From assembly GCF_963576545.1 (NCBI RefSeq), contig NW_026870532.1:62001-126000 (forward strand): a DNA stretch of 64,000 nucleotides, written 5' to 3'. Position 1 is the stretch's first letter, and the number at the start of each line of letters is the position of its first letter. This stretch comes from Limanda limanda. Taxonomy: Eukaryota > Chordata > Actinopteri > Pleuronectiformes > Pleuronectidae. Under the pieces are notes generated by a model, which was not told the origin of the DNA, searched no databases, and saw only the letters and a program-made list of their open reading frames with translations. Positions 37,001-50,698 of the stretch are shown one piece after another. Position numbers and translations under genes: made by a program.

Positions 37001-38514
37001 GAAGCTCAAGGATGGTACTGATCGATGCGCGCTACCCCATTTAGTGGGGGTAGAGCCTACTTGCAAGTCTCTCCGACCTTCACAAAAAAAGTTATTCAAG
37101 AATATCTCTTTCTCCTATGTGCTTTCATCCCTAACCCTAACCCTAACCCTTCCGAAAGTCGGAGAAGCTCAAGGATGGTACCGATCGATGCGCGCAACCC
37201 CATTTAGTGGGGGTAGAGCCTACTTGCAAGTCTCTCCGACCTTCACAAAAAAAGTTATTCAAGAATATCTCCTCAGATTTGGGGGAATTTCGTCGGTCGA
37301 CCTCTTCCGAAGGTCGTACAAGCTCGGGGATGGTACCAATCGATCCGCAGGACCCAAATTAGTCCAGATGCAACCACTTTCCAAGTCTCTCCGACCTTCA
37401 CAAAAAAAGTTATTCAAGAATATCTCTTTCTCCTATGTGCTTTCATCCCTAACCCTAACCCTAACCCTTCCGAAAGTCGGAGAAGCTCAAGGATGGTACC
37501 GATCGATGCGCGCTACCCCATTTAGTGGGGGTAGAGCCTACTTGCAAGTCTCTCCGACCTTCACAAAAAAAGTTATTCAAGAATATCTCTTTCTCCTATG
37601 TGCTTTCATCCCTAACCCTAACCCTAACCCTTCCGAAAGTCGGAGAAGCTCAAGGATGGTACCGATCGATGCGCGCTACCCCATTTAGTGGGGGTAGAGC
37701 CTACTTGCAAGTCTCTCCGACCTTCACAAAAAAAGTTATTCAAGAATATCTCTTTCTCCTATGTGCTTTCATCCCTAACCCTAACCCTAACCCTTCCGAA
37801 AGTCGGAGAAGCTCAAGGATGGTACCGATCGATGCGCGCTACCACATTTAGTGGGGGTAGAGCCTACTTGCAAGTCTCTCCGACCTTCACAAAAAAAGTT
37901 ATTCAAGAATATCTCTTTCTCCTATGTGCTTTCATCCCTAACCCTAACCCTAACCCTTCCGAAAGTCGGAGAAGCTCAAGGATGGTACCGATCGATGCGC
38001 GCAACCCCATTTAGTGGGGGTAGAGCCTACTTGCAAGTCTCTCCGACCTTCACAAAAAAAGTAATTCAAGAATATCTCCTCAGATTTGGGGGAATTTCGT
38101 CGGTCGACCTCTTCCGAAGGTCGTACAAGCTCGGGGATGGTACCAATCGATCCGCAGGACCCAAATTAGTCCAGATGCAACCACTTTCCAAGTCTCTCCG
38201 ACCTTCACAAAAAAAGTTATTCAAGAATATCTCTTTCTCCTATGTGCTTTCATCCCTAACCCTAACCCTAACCCTTCCGAAAGTCGGAGAAGCTCAAGGA
38301 TGGTACCGATCGATGTGCGGTACCCCATTTAGTGGGGGTAGAGCCTACTTGCAAGTCTCTCCGACCTTCACAAAAAAAGTTATTCAAGAATATCTCTTTC
38401 TCCTATGTGCTTTCATCCCTAACCCTAACCCTAACCCTTCCGAAAGTCGGAGAAGCTCAAGGATGGTACCGATCGATGCGCGCAACCCCATTTAGTGGGG
38501 GTAGAGCCTACTTG
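34015..38514 (+). repeat. AAB-rich stretch with ACCACA/GTAATTC markers
   Basis: These are mainly A-A-B trimers with some A runs of four. An A with ACCACATTT (about 36073, 37842) followed by an A and then a B with GTAATTC (36292, 38062) forms a linked marker trio that characterises the right half. A solitary TTTCGAAGG B at 36746-36900 is followed by a full-length A with TACTGA, which looks like a remnant of a Y cassette whose short a and second B were lost. Confidence 0.75.
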
Positions 38515-38981
38515 CAAGTCTCTCCGACCTTCACAAAAAAAGTTATTCAAGAATATCTCCTCAGATTTGGGGGAATTTCGTCGGTCGACCTCTTTCGAAG
38601 GTCGTACAAGCTCGGGGATGGTACCAATCGATCCGCAGGACCCAAATTAGTCCAGATGCAACCACTTTCCAAGTCTCTCCGACCTTCACAAAAAAAGTTA
38701 TTCAAGAATATCTCTTTCTCCTATGTGCTTTCATCCCTAACCCTAACCCTTCCGAAAGTCGGAGAAGCTCAAGGATGGTACCGATCGATGCGCGCTACCC
38801 CATTTAGTGGGGGTAGAGCCTACTTGCAAGTCTCTCAGACCTTCACAAAAAAAGTTATTCAAGAATATCTCCTCAGATTTGGGGGAATTTCGTCGGTCGA
38901 CCTCTTCCGAAGGTCGTACAAGCTCGGAGATGGTACCAATCGATCCGCAGGACCCAAATTAGTCCAGATGCAACCACTTTC
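38515..38981 (+). repeat. B-a-B cassette 13 (type X), isolated
   Basis: This is the only complete cassette in the right half. It has TTTCGAAGG, short a, CAGACC and the GGCAGAG A that follows. Its second B carries CTCGGAGATGG (near 38925), a variant also present near 42462. The A two monomers before it has GATGTGCGGTACC near 38312, a private double change. Confidence 0.9.
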
Positions 38982-39470
38982 CAAGTCTCTCCGACCTTCA
39001 CAAAAAAAGTTATTCAAGAATATCTCTTTCTCCTATGTGCTTTCATCCCTAACCCTAACCCTAACCCTTCCGAAAGTCGGAGAAGCTCAAGGATGGTACC
39101 GATCGATGCGCGCTACCCCATTTAGTGGGGGCAGAGCCTACTTGCAAGTCTCTCCGACCTTCACAAAAAAAGTTATTCAAGAATATCTCTTTCTCCTATG
39201 TGCTTTCATCCCTAACCCTAACCCTAACCCTTCCGAAAGTCGGAGAAGCTCAAGGATGGTACCGATCGATGCGCGCTACCCCATTTAGTGGGGGTAGAGC
39301 CTACTTGCAAGTCTCTCCGACCTTCACAAAAAAAGTTATTCAAGAATATCTGTTTCTCCTATGTGCTTTCATCCCTAACCCTAACCCTAACCCTTCCGAA
39401 AGTCGGAGAAGCTCAAGGATGGTACCGATCGATGCGCGCTACCCCATTTAGTGGGGGTAGAGCCTACTTG

Positions 39471-40913
39471 CAAGTCTCTCCGACCTTCACAAAAAAAGTT
39501 ATTCAAGAATATCTCTTTCTCCTATGTGCTTTCATCCCTAACCCTAACCCTAACCCTTCCGAAAGTCGGAGAAGCTCAAGGATGGTACCGATCGATGCGC
39601 GCAACCCCATTTAGTGGGGGTAGAGCCTACTTGCAAGTCTCTCCGACCTTCACAAAAAAAGTTATTCAAGAATATCTCCTCAGATTTGGGGGAATTTCGT
39701 CGGTCGACCTCTTCCGAAGGTCGTACAAGCTCGGGGATGGTACCAATCGATCCGCAGGACCCAAATTAGTCCAGATGCAACCACTTTCCAAGTCTCTCCG
39801 ACCTTCACAAAAAAAGTTATTCAAGAATATCTCTTTCTCCTATGTGCTTTCATCCCTAACCCTAACCCTAACCCTTCCGAAAGTCGGAGAAGCTCAAGGA
39901 TGGTACCGATCGATGCGCGCTACCCCATTTAGTGGGAGTAGAGCCTACTTGCAAGTCTCTCCGACCTTCACAAAAAAAGTTATTCAAGAATATCTCTTTC
40001 TCCTATGTGCTTTCATCCCTAACCCTAACCCTAACCCTTCCGAAAGTCGGAGAAGCTCAAGGATGGTACCGATCGATGCGCGCAACCCCATTTAGTGGGG
40101 GTAGAGCCTACTTGCAAGTCTCTCCGACCTTCACAAAAAAAGTTATTCAAGAATATCTCCTCAGATTTGGGGGAATTTCGTCGGTCGACCTCTTCCGAAG
40201 GTCGTACAAGCTCGGGGATGGTACCAATCGATCCGCAGGACCCAAATTAGTCCAGATGCAACCACTTTCCAAGTCTCTCCGACCTTCACAAAAAAAGTTA
40301 TTCAAGAATATCTCTTTCTCCTATGTGCTTTCATCCCTAACCCTAACCCTAACCCTTCCGAAAGTCGGAGAAGCTCAAGGATGGTACCGATCGATGCGCG
40401 CTACCCCATTTAGTGGGGGTAGAGCCTACTTGCAAGTCTCTCCGACCTTCACAAAAAAAGTTATTCAAGAATATCTCTTTCTCCTATGTGCTTTCATCCC
40501 TAACCCTAACCCTAACCCTTCCGAAAGTCGGAGAAGCTCCAGGATGGTACCGATCGATGCGCGCTACCCCATTTAGTGGGGGTAGAGCCTACTTGCAAGT
40601 CTCTCCGACCTTCACAAAAAAAGTTATTCAAGAATATCTCCTCAGATTTGGGGGAATTTCATCGGTCGACCTCTTCCGAAGGTCGTACAAGCTCGGGGAT
40701 GGTACCAATCGATCCGCAGGACACAAATTAGTCCAGATGCAACCACTTTCCAAGTCTCTCCGACCTTCACAAAAAAAGTTATTCAAGAATATCTCTTTCT
40801 CCTATGTGCTTTCATCCCTAACCCTAACCCTAACCCTTCCGAAAGTCGGAGAAGCTCAAAGATGGTACCGATCGATGCGCGCTACCCCATTTAGTGGGGG
40901 TAGAGCCTACTTG
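39471..40913 (+). repeat. Repeat R1 (three AAB trimers, 1443 bp)
   Basis: It matches R2 1769 bp downstream, sharing GTGGGAGTAG (near 39932) and GGACACAAATT (near 40720). Private changes are CTCCAGGATGG near 40538 and TTTCATCGG near 40659. Confidence 0.75.
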
Positions 40914-41239
40914 CAAGTCTCTCCGACCTTCACAAAAAAAGTTATTCAAGAATATCTCTTTCTCCTATGTGCTTTCATCCCTAACCCTAACCCTAACCCT
41001 TCCGAAAGTCGGAGAAGCTCAAGGATGGTACCGATCGATGCGCGCTACCCCATTTAGTGGGGGTAGAGCCTACTTGCAAGTCTCTCCGACCTTCACAAAA
41101 AAAGTTATTCAAGAATATCTCTTTCTCCTATGTGCTTTCATCCCTAACCCTAACCCTAACCCTTCCGAAAGTCGGAGAAGCTCAAGGATGGTACCGATCG
41201 ATGCGCGCTACCACATTTAGTGGGGGTAGAGCCTACTTG

Positions 41240-42682
41240 CAAGTCTCTCCGACCTTCACAAAAAAAGTTATTCAAGAATATCTCTTTCTCCTATGTGCTT
41301 TCATCCCTAACCCTAACCCTAACCCTTCCGAAAGTCGGAGAAGCTCAAGGATGGTACCGATCGATGCGCGCAACCCCATTTAGTGGGGGTAGAGCCTACT
41401 TGCAAGTCTCTCCGACCTTCACAAAAAAAGTAATTCAAGAATATCTCCTCAGATTTGGGGGAATTTCGTCGGTCGACCTCTTCCGAAGGTCGTACAAGCT
41501 CGGGGATGGTACCAATCGATCCGCAGGACCCAAATTAGTCCAGATGCAACCACTTTCCAAGTCTCTCCGACCTTCACAAAAAAAGTTATTCAAGAATATC
41601 TCTTTCTCCTATGTGCTTTCATCCCTAACCCTAACCCTAACCCTTCCGAAAGTCGGAGAAGCTCAAGGATGGTACCGATCGATGCGCGCTACCCCATTTA
41701 GTGGGAGTAGAGCCTACTTGCAAGTCTCTCCGACCTTCACAAAAAAAGTTATTCAAGAATATCTCTTTCTCCTATGTGCTTTCATCCCTAACCCTAACCC
41801 TAACCCTTCCGAAAGTCGGAGAAGCTCAAGGATGGTACCGATCGATGCGCGCAACCCCATTTAGTGGGGGTAGAGCCTACTTGCAAGTCTCTCCGACCTT
41901 CACAAAAAAAGTTATTCAAGAATATGTCCTCAGATTTGGGGGAATTTCGTCGGTCGACCTCTTCCGAAGGTCGTACAAGCTCGGGGATGGTACCAATCGA
42001 TCCGCAGGACCCAAATTAGTCCAGATGCAACCACTTTCCAAGTCTCTCCGACCTTCACAAAAAAAGTTATTCAAGAATATCTCTTTCTCCTATGTGCTTT
42101 CATCCCTAACCCTAACCCTAACCCTTCCGAAAGTCGGAGAAGCTCAAGGATGGTACCGATCGATGCGCGCTACCCCATTTAGTGGGGGTAGAGCCTACTT
42201 GCAAGTCTCTCCGACCTTCACAAAAAAAGTTATTCAAGAATATCTCTTTCTCCTATGTGCTTTCATCCCTAACCCTAACCCTAACCCTTCCGAAAGTCGG
42301 AGAAGCTCAAGGATGGTACCGATCGATGCGCGCTACCCCATTTAGTGGGGGTAGAGCCTACTTGCAAGTCTCTCCGACCTTCACAAAAAAAGTTATTCAA
42401 GAATATCTCCTCAGATTTGGGGGAATTTCGTCGGTCGACCTCTTCCGAAGGTCGTACAAGCTCGGAGATGGTACCAATCGATCCGCAGGACACAAATTAG
42501 TCCAGATGCAACCACTTTCCAAGTCTCTCCGACCTTCACAAAAAAAGTTATTCAAGAATATCTCTTTCTCCTATGTGCTTTCATCCCTAACCCTAACCCT
42601 AACCCTTCCGAAAGTCGGAGAAGCTCAAGGATGGTACTGATCGATGCGCGCTACCCCATTTAGTGGGGGTAGAGCCTACTTG
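41240..42682 (+). repeat. Repeat R2 (three AAB trimers, 1443 bp)
   Basis: Copy of R1 with GTGGGAGTAG (near 41701) and ACACAAATT (42490). Private changes are GAATATGTCC near 41922 and CTCGGAGATGG near 42462. Its last A has TACTGATCG (near 42636). ACACAAATT appears once more at 45052, in a B that also has GGTTGTAC. Confidence 0.75.
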
Positions 42683-44125
42683 CAAGTCTCTCCGACCTTC
42701 ACAAAAAAAGTTATTCAAGAATATCTCTTTCTCCTATGTGCTTTCATCCCTAACCCTAACCCTAACCCTTCCGAAAGTCGGAGAAGCTCAAGGATGGTAC
42801 CGATCGATGCGCGCAACCCCATTTAGTGGGGGTAGAGCCTACTTGCAAGTCTCTCCGACCTTCACAAAAAAAGTTATTCAAGAATATCTCCTCAGATTTG
42901 GGGGAATTTCGTCGGTCGACCTCTTCCGAAGGTCGTACAAGCTCGGGGATGGTACCAATCGATCTGCAGGACCCAAATTAGTCCAGATGCAACCACTTTC
43001 CAAGTCTCTCCGACCTTCACAAAAAAAGTTATTCAAGAATATCTCTTTCTCCTATGTGCTTTCATCCCTAACCCTAACCCTAACCCTTCCGAAAGTCGGA
43101 GAAGCTCAAGGATGGTACCGATCGATGCGCGCTACCCCATTTAGTGGGGGTAGAGCCTACTTGCAAGTCTCTCCGACCTTCACAAAAAAAGTTATTCAAG
43201 AATATCTCTTTCTCCTATGTGCTTTCATCCCTAACCCTAACCCTAACCCTTCCGAAAGTCGGAGAAGCTCAAGGATGGTACCGATCGATGCGCGCTACCC
43301 CATTTAGTGGGGGTAGAGCCTACTTGCAAGTCTCTCCGACCTTCACAAAAAAAGTTATTCAAGAATATCTCTTTCTCCTATGTGCTTTCATCCCTAACCC
43401 TAACCCTAACCCTTCCGAAAGTCGGAGAAGCTCAAGGATGGTACCGATCGATGCGCGCAACCCCATTTAGTGGGGGTAGAGCCTACTTGCAAGTCTCTCC
43501 GACCTTCACAAAAAAAGTAATTCAAGAATATCTCCTCAGATTTGGGGGAATTTCGTCGGTCGACCTCTTCCGAAGGTCGTACAAGCTCGGGGATGGTACC
43601 AATCGATCCGCAGGACCCAAATTAGTCCAGATGCAACCACTTTCCAAGTCTCTCCGACCTTCACAAAAAAAGTTATTCAAGAATATCTCTTTCTCCTATG
43701 TGCTTTCATCCCTAACCCTAACCCTAACCCTTCCGAAAGTCGGAGAAGCTCAAGGATGGTACCGATCGATGCGCGCTACCCCATTTAGTGGGGGTAGAGC
43801 CTACTTGCAAGTCTCTCCGACCTTCACAAAAAAAGTTATTCAAGAATATCTCTTTCTCCTATGTGCTTTCATCCCTAACCCTAACCCTAACCCTTCCGAA
43901 AGTCGGAGAAGCTCAAGGATGGTACCGATCGATGCGCGCAACCCCATTTAGTGGGGGTAGAGCCTACTTGCAAGTCTCTCCGACCTTCACAAAAAAAGTT
44001 ATTCAAGAATATCTCCTCAGATTTGGGGGAATTTCGTCGGTCGACCTCTTCCGAAGGTCGTACAAGCTCGGGGATGGTACCAATCGATCTGCAGGACCCA
44101 AATTAGTCCAGATGCAACCACTTTC

Positions 44126-44282
44126 CAAGTCTCTCCGACCTTCACAAAAAAAGTTATTCAAGAATATCTCTTTCTCCTATGTGCTTTCATCCCTAACCCT
44201 AACCCTTCCGAAAGTCGGAGAAGCTCAAGGATGGTACCGATCGATGCGCGCTACCCCATTTAGTGGGGGTAGAGCCTACTTG
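44126..44282 (+). repeat. Short A monomer (157 bp)
   Basis: One telomeric hexamer is missing. It follows a CTGCAG-type B (about 44088) and precedes a full A, with no CAGACC B after it, so it may be an independent loss. Confidence 0.9.
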
Positions 44283-47200
44283 CAAGTCTCTCCGACCTTC
44301 ACAAAAAAAGTTATTCAAGAATATCTCTTTCTCCTATGTGCTTTCATCCCTAACCCTAACCCTAACCCTTCCGAAAGTCGGAGAAGCTCAAGGATGGTAC
44401 CGATCGATGCGCGCAACCCCATTTAGTGGGGGTAGAGCCTACTTGCAAGTCTCTCCGACCTTCACAAAAAAAGTTATTCAAGAATATCTCCTCAGATTTG
44501 GGGGAATTTCGTCGGTCGACCTCTTCCGAAGGTCGTACAAGCTCGGGGATGGTACCAATCGATCCGCAGGACCCAAATTAGTCCAGATGCAACCACTTTC
44601 CAAGTCTCTCCGACCTTCACAAAAAAAGTTATTCAAGAATATCTCTTTCTCCTATGTGCTTTCATCCCTAACCCTAACCCTAACCCTTCCGAAAGTCGGA
44701 GAAGCTCAAGGATGGTACCGATCGATGCGCGCTACCCCATTTAGTGGGGGTAGAGCCTACTTGCAAGTCTCTCCGACCTTCACAAAAAAAGTTATTCAAG
44801 AATATCTCTTTCTCCTATGTGCTTTCATCCCTAACCCTAACCCTAACCCTTCCGAAAGTCGGAGAAGCTCAAGGATGGTACCGATCGATGCGCGCTACCC
44901 CATTTAGTGGGGGTAGAGCCTACTTGCAAGTCTCTCCGACCTTCACAAAAAAAGTTATTCAAGAATATCTCCTCAGATTTGGGGGAATTTCGTCGGTCGA
45001 CCTCTTCCGAAGGTTGTACAAGCTCGGGGATGGTACCAATCGATCCGCAGGACACAAATTAGTCCAGATGCAACCACTTTCCAAGTCTCTCCGACCTTCA
45101 CAAAAAAAGTTATTCAAGAATATCTCTTTCTCCTATGTGCTTTCATCCCTAACCCTAACCCTAACCCTTCCGAAAGTCGGAGAAGCTCAAGGATGGTACC
45201 AATCGATGCGCGCTACCCCATTTAGTGGGGGTAGAGCCTACTTGCAAGTCTCTCCGACCTTCACAAAAAAAGTTATTCAAGAATATCTCTTTCTCCTATG
45301 TGCTTTCATCCCTAACCCTAACCCTAACCCTTCCGAAAGTCGGAGAAGCTCAAGGATGGTACCGATCGATGCGCGCAACCCCATTTAGTGGGGGTAGAGC
45401 CTACTTGCAAGTCTCTCCGACCTTCACAAAAAAAGTTATTTAAGAATATCTCCTCAGATTTGGGGGAATTTCGTCGGTCGACCTCTTCCGAAGGTCGTAC
45501 AAGCTCGGGGATGGTACCAATCGATCCGCAGGACCCAAATTAGTCCAGATGCAACCACTTTCCAAGTCTCTCCGACCTTCACAAAAAAAGTTATTCAAGA
45601 ATATCTCTTTCTCCTATGTGCTTTCATCCCTAACCCTAACCCTAACCCTTCCGAAAGTCGGAGAAGCTCAAGGATGGTACCGATCGATGCGCGCTACCCC
45701 ATTTAGTGGGGGTAGAGCCTACTTGCAAGTCTCTCCGACCTTCACAAAAAAAGTTATTCAAGAATATCTCTTTCTCCTATGTGCTTTCATCCCTAACCCT
45801 AACCCTAACCCTTCCGAAAGTCGGAGAAGCTCAAGGATGGTACCGATCGATGCGCGCTACCCCATTTAGTGGGGGTAGAGCCTACTTGCAAGTCTCTCCG
45901 ACCTTCACAAAAAAAGTTATTCAAGAATATCTCTTTCTCCTATGTGCTTTCATCCCTAACCCTAACCCTAACCCTTCCGAAAGTCGGAGAAGCTCAAGGA
46001 TGGTACCGATCGATGCGCGCTACCACATTTAGTGGGGGTAGAGCCTACTTGCAAGTCTCTCCGACCTTCACAAAAAAAGTTATTCAAGAATATCTCTTTC
46101 TCCTATGTGCTTTCATCCCTAACCCTAACCCTAACCCTTCCGAAAGTCGGAGAAGCTCAAGGATGGTACCGATCGATGCGCGCAACCCCATTTAGTGGGG
46201 GTAGAGCCTACTTGCAAGTCTCTCCGACCTTCACAAAAAAAGTTATTCAAGAATATCTCTTTCTCCTATGTGCTTTCATCCCTAACCCTAACCCTAACCC
46301 TTCCGAAAGTCGGAGAAGCTCAAGGATGGTACCGATCGATGCGCGCAACCCCATTTAGTGGGGGTAGAGCCTACTTGCAAGTCTCTCCGACCTTCACAAA
46401 AAAAGTAATTCAAGAATATCTCCTCAGATTTGGGGGAATTTCGTCGGTCGACCTCTTCCGAAGGTCGTACAAGCTCGGGGATGGTACCAATCGATCCGCA
46501 GGACCCAAATTAGTCCAGATGCAACCACTTTCCAAGTCTCTCCGACCTTCACAAAAAAAGTTATTCAAGAATATCTCTTTCTCCTATGTGCTTTCATCCC
46601 TAACCCTAACCCTAACCCTTCCGAAAGTCGGAGAAGCTCAAGGATGGTACCGATCGATGCGCGCTACCCCATTTAGTGGGGGCAGAGCCTACTTGCAAGT
46701 CTCTCCGACCTTCACAAAAAAAGTTATTCAAGAATATCTCTTTCTCCTATGTGCTTTCATCCCTAACCCTAACCCTAACCCTTCCGAAAGTCGGAAAAGC
46801 TCAAGGATGGTACCGATCGATGCGCGCTACCCCATTTAGTGGGGGTAGAGCCTACTTGCAAGTCTCTCCGACCTTCACAAAAAAAGTTATTCAAGAATAT
46901 CTCTTTCTCCTATGTGCTTTCATCCCTAACCCTAACCCTAACCCTTCCGAAAGTCGGAGAAGCTCAAGGATGGTACCGATCGATGCGCGCAACCCCATTT
47001 AGTGGGGGTAGAGCCTACTTGCAAGTCTCTCCGACCTTCACAAAAAAAGTAATTCAAGAATATCTCCTCAGATTTGGGGGAATTTCGTCGGTCGACCTCT
47101 TCCGAAGGTCGTACAAGCTCGGGGATGGTACCAATCGATCCGCAGGACCCAAATTAGTCCAGATGCAACCACTTTCCAAGTCTCTCCGACCTTCACAAAA

Positions 47201-47339
47201 AAAGTTATTCAAGAATATCTCTTTCTCCTATGTGCTTTCATCCCTAACCCTAACCCTAACCCTTCCGAAAGTCGGAGAAGCTCAAGGATGGTACCGATCG
47301 ATGCGCGCTACCCCATTTAGTGGGGGTAGAGCCTACTTG

Positions 47340-47496
47340 CAAGTCTCTCCGACCTTCACAAAAAAAGTTATTCAAGAATATCTCTTTCTCCTATGTGCTT
47401 TCATCCCTAACCCTAACCCTTCCGAAAGTCGGAGAAGCTCAAGGATGGTACCGATCGATGCGCGCTACCCCATTTAGTGGGGGTAGAGCCTACTTG
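47340..47496 (+). repeat. Short a followed by CAGACC B
   Basis: This is the right-half version of the cassette, A-a-B(CAGACC)-A(GGCAGAG). The TTTCGAAGG B that precedes a in the left half is absent here. The same arrangement recurs at 49898, 53267 and 55831. Confidence 0.88.
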
Positions 47497-48621
47497 CAAG
47501 TCTCTCAGACCTTCACAAAAAAAGTTATTCAAGAATATCTCCTCAGATTTGGGGGAATTTCGTCGGTCGACCTCTTCCGAAGGTCGTACAAGCTCGGGGA
47601 TGGTACCAATCGATCCGCAGGACCCAAATTAGTCCAGATGCAACCACTTTCCAAGTCTCTCCGACCTTCACAAAAAAAGTTATTCAAGAATATCTCTTTC
47701 TCCTATGTGCTTTCATCCCTAACCCTAACCCTAACCCTTCCGAAAGTCGGAGAAGCTCAAGGATGGTACCGATCGATGCGCGCTACCCCATTTAGTGGGG
47801 GCAGAGCCTACTTGCAAGTCTCTCCGACCTTCACAAAAAAAGTTATTCAAGAATATCTCTTTCTCCTATGTGCTTTCATCCCTAACCCTAACCCTAACCC
47901 TTCCGAAAGTCGGAAAAGCTCAAGGATGGTACCGATCGATGCGCGCAACCCCATTTAGTGGGGGTAGAGCCTACTTGCAAGTCTCTCCGACCTTCACAAA
48001 AAAAGTTATTCAAGAATATCTCCTCAGATTTGGGGGAATTTCGTCGGTCGACCTCTTCCGAAGGTCGTACAAGCTCGGGGATGGTACCAATCGATCTGCA
48101 GGACCCAAATTAGTCCAGATGCAACCACTTTCCAAGTCTCTCCGACCTTCACAAAAAAAGTTATTCAAGAATATCTCTTTCTCCTATGTGCTTTCATCCC
48201 TAACCCTAACCCTAACCCTTCCGAAAGTCGGAGAAGCTCAAGGATGGTACCGATCGATGCGCGCTACCCCATTTAGTGGGGGTAGAGCCTACTTGCAAGT
48301 CTCTCCGACCTTCACAAAAAAAGTTATTCAAGAATATCTCTTTCTCCTATGTGCTTTCATCCCTAACCCTAACCCTAACCCTTCCGAAAGTCGGAGAAGC
48401 TCAAGGATGGTACCGATCGATGCGCGCTACCCCATTTAGTGGGGGTAGAGCCTACTTGCAAGTCTCTCCGACCTTCACAAAAAAAGTTATTCAAGAATAT
48501 CTCTTTCTCCTATGTGCTTTCATCCCTAACCCTAACCCTAACCCTTCCGAAAGTCGGAGAAGCTCAAGGATGGTACCGATCGATGCGCGCTACCACATTT
48601 AGTGGGGGTAGAGCCTACTTG

Positions 48622-48778
48622 CAAGTCTCTCCGACCTTCACAAAAAAAGTTATTCAAGAATATCTCTTTCTCCTATGTGCTTTCATCCCTAACCCTAACC
48701 CTTCCGAAAGTCGGAGAAGCTCAAGGATGGTACCGATCGATGCGCGCAACCCCATTTAGTGGGGGTAGAGCCTACTTG
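48622..48778 (+). repeat. Short A after the ACCACA monomer (in P1)
   Basis: This 157-bp monomer directly follows the ACCACATTT A. Its counterpart in P2 is 54549-54705. The equivalent monomer near 46052 is full length, so the hexamer loss probably predates the P1/P2 duplication. Confidence 0.88.
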
Positions 48779-49740
48779 CAAGTCTCTCCGACCTTCACAA
48801 AAAAAGTTATTCAAGAATATCTCTTTCTCCTATGTGCTTTCATCCCTAACCCTAACCCTAACCCTTCCGAAAGTCGGAGAAGCTCAAGGATGGTACCGAT
48901 CGATGCGCGCAACCCCATTTAGTGGGGGTAGAGCCTACTTGCAAGTCTCTCCGACCTTCACAAAAAAAGTAATTCAAGAATATCTCCTCAGATTTGGGGG
49001 AATTTCGTCGGTCGACCTCTTCCGAAGGTCGTACAAGCTCGGGGATGGTACCAATCGATCCGCAGGACCCAAATTAGTCCAGATGCAACCACTTTCCAAG
49101 TCGCTCCGACCTTCACAAAAAAAGTTATTCAAGAATATCTCTTTCTCCTATGTGCTTTCATCCCTAACCCTAACCCTAACCCTTCCGAAAGTCGGAGAAG
49201 CTCAAGGATGGTACCGATCGATGCGCGCTACCCCATTTAGTGGGGGCAGAGCCTACTTGCAAGTCTCTCCGACCTTCACAAAAAAAGTTATTCAAGAATA
49301 TCTCTTTCTCCTATGTGCTTTCATCCCTAACCCTAACCCTAACCCTTCCGAAAGTCGGAGAAGCTCAAGGATGGTACCGATCGATGCGCGCTACCCCATT
49401 TAGTGGGGGTAGAGCCTACTTGCAAGTCTCTCCGACCTTCACAAAAAAAGTTATTCAAGAATATCTCTTTCTCCTATGTGCTTTCATCCCTAACCCTAAC
49501 CCTAACCCTTCCGAAAGTCGGAGAAGCTCAAGGATGGTACCGATCGATGCGCGCAACCCCATTTAGTGGGGGTAGAGCCTACTTGCAAGTCTCTCCGACC
49601 TTCACAAAAAAAGTAATTCAAGAATATCTCCTCAGATTTGGGGGAATTTCGTCGGTCGACCTCTTCCGAAGGTCGTACAAGCTCGGGGATGGTACCAATC
49701 GATCCGCAGGACCCAAATTAGTCCAGATGCAACCACTTTC

Positions 49741-50054
49741 CAAGTCTCTCCGACCTTCACAAAAAAAGTTATTCAAGAATATCTCTTTCTCCTATGTGCT
49801 TTCATCCCTAACCCTAACCCTTCCGAAAGTCGGAGAAGCTCAAGGATGGTACCGATCGATGCGCGCTACCCCATTTAGTGGGGGTAGAGCCTACTTGCAA
49901 GTCTCTCCGACCTTCACAAAAAAAGTTATTCAAGAATATCTCTTTCTCCTATGTGCTTTCATCCCTAACCCTAACCCTTCCGAAAGTCGGAGAAGCTCAA
50001 GGATGGTACCGATCGATGTGCGCTACCCCATTTAGTGGGGGTAGAGCCTACTTG
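49741..50054 (+). repeat. Two consecutive short A monomers (in P1)
   Basis: The short copies at 49741-49897 and 49898-50054 are adjacent, the only such pair in the window. In P2 the first of the two is a full-length 163-bp A (55668-55830). That single hexamer accounts for the offset shift from 5927 to 5933. Confidence 0.88.
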
Positions 50055-50698
50055 CAAGTCTCTCAGACCTTCACAAAAAAAGTTATTCAAGAATATCTCC
50101 TCAGATTTGGGGGAATTTCGTCGGTCGACCTCTTCCGAAGGTCGTACAAGCTCGGGGATGGTACTAATCGATCCGCAGGACCCAAATTAGTCCAGATGCA
50201 ACCACTTTCCAAGTCTCTCCGACCTTCACAAAAAAAGTTATTCAAGAATATCTCTTTCTCCTATGTGCTTTCATCCCTAACCCTAACCCTAACCCTTCCG
50301 AAAGTCGGAGAAGCTCAAGGATGGTACCGATCGATGCGCGCTACCCCATTTAGTGGGGGCAGAGCCTACTTGCAAGTCTCTCCGACCTTCACAAAAAAAG
50401 TTATTCAAGAATATCTCTTTCTCCTATGTGCTTTCATCCCTAACCCTAACCCTAACCCTTCCGAAAGTCGGAGAAGCTCAAGGATGGTACCGATCGATGC
50501 GCGCTACCCCATTTAGTGGGGGTAGAGCCTACTTGCAAGTCTCTCCGACCTTCACAAAAAAAGTTATTCAAGAATATCTCTTTCTCCTATGTGCTTTCAT
50601 CCCTAACCCTAACCCTAACCCTTCCGAAAGTCGGAGAAGCTCAAGGATGGTACCGATCGATGCGCGCTACCCCATTTAGTGGGGGTAGAGCCTACTTG

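Noticed and set aside
42281..45055. - strand open frames of 70 codons at 42281-42493 and 44843-45055, and 91 codons at 61684-61959
   Set aside because: They exist only where ACACAAATT or the one-base insertion removes a stop or shifts the frame in the reverse reading of an A-B junction. Chance products of repeat variants.
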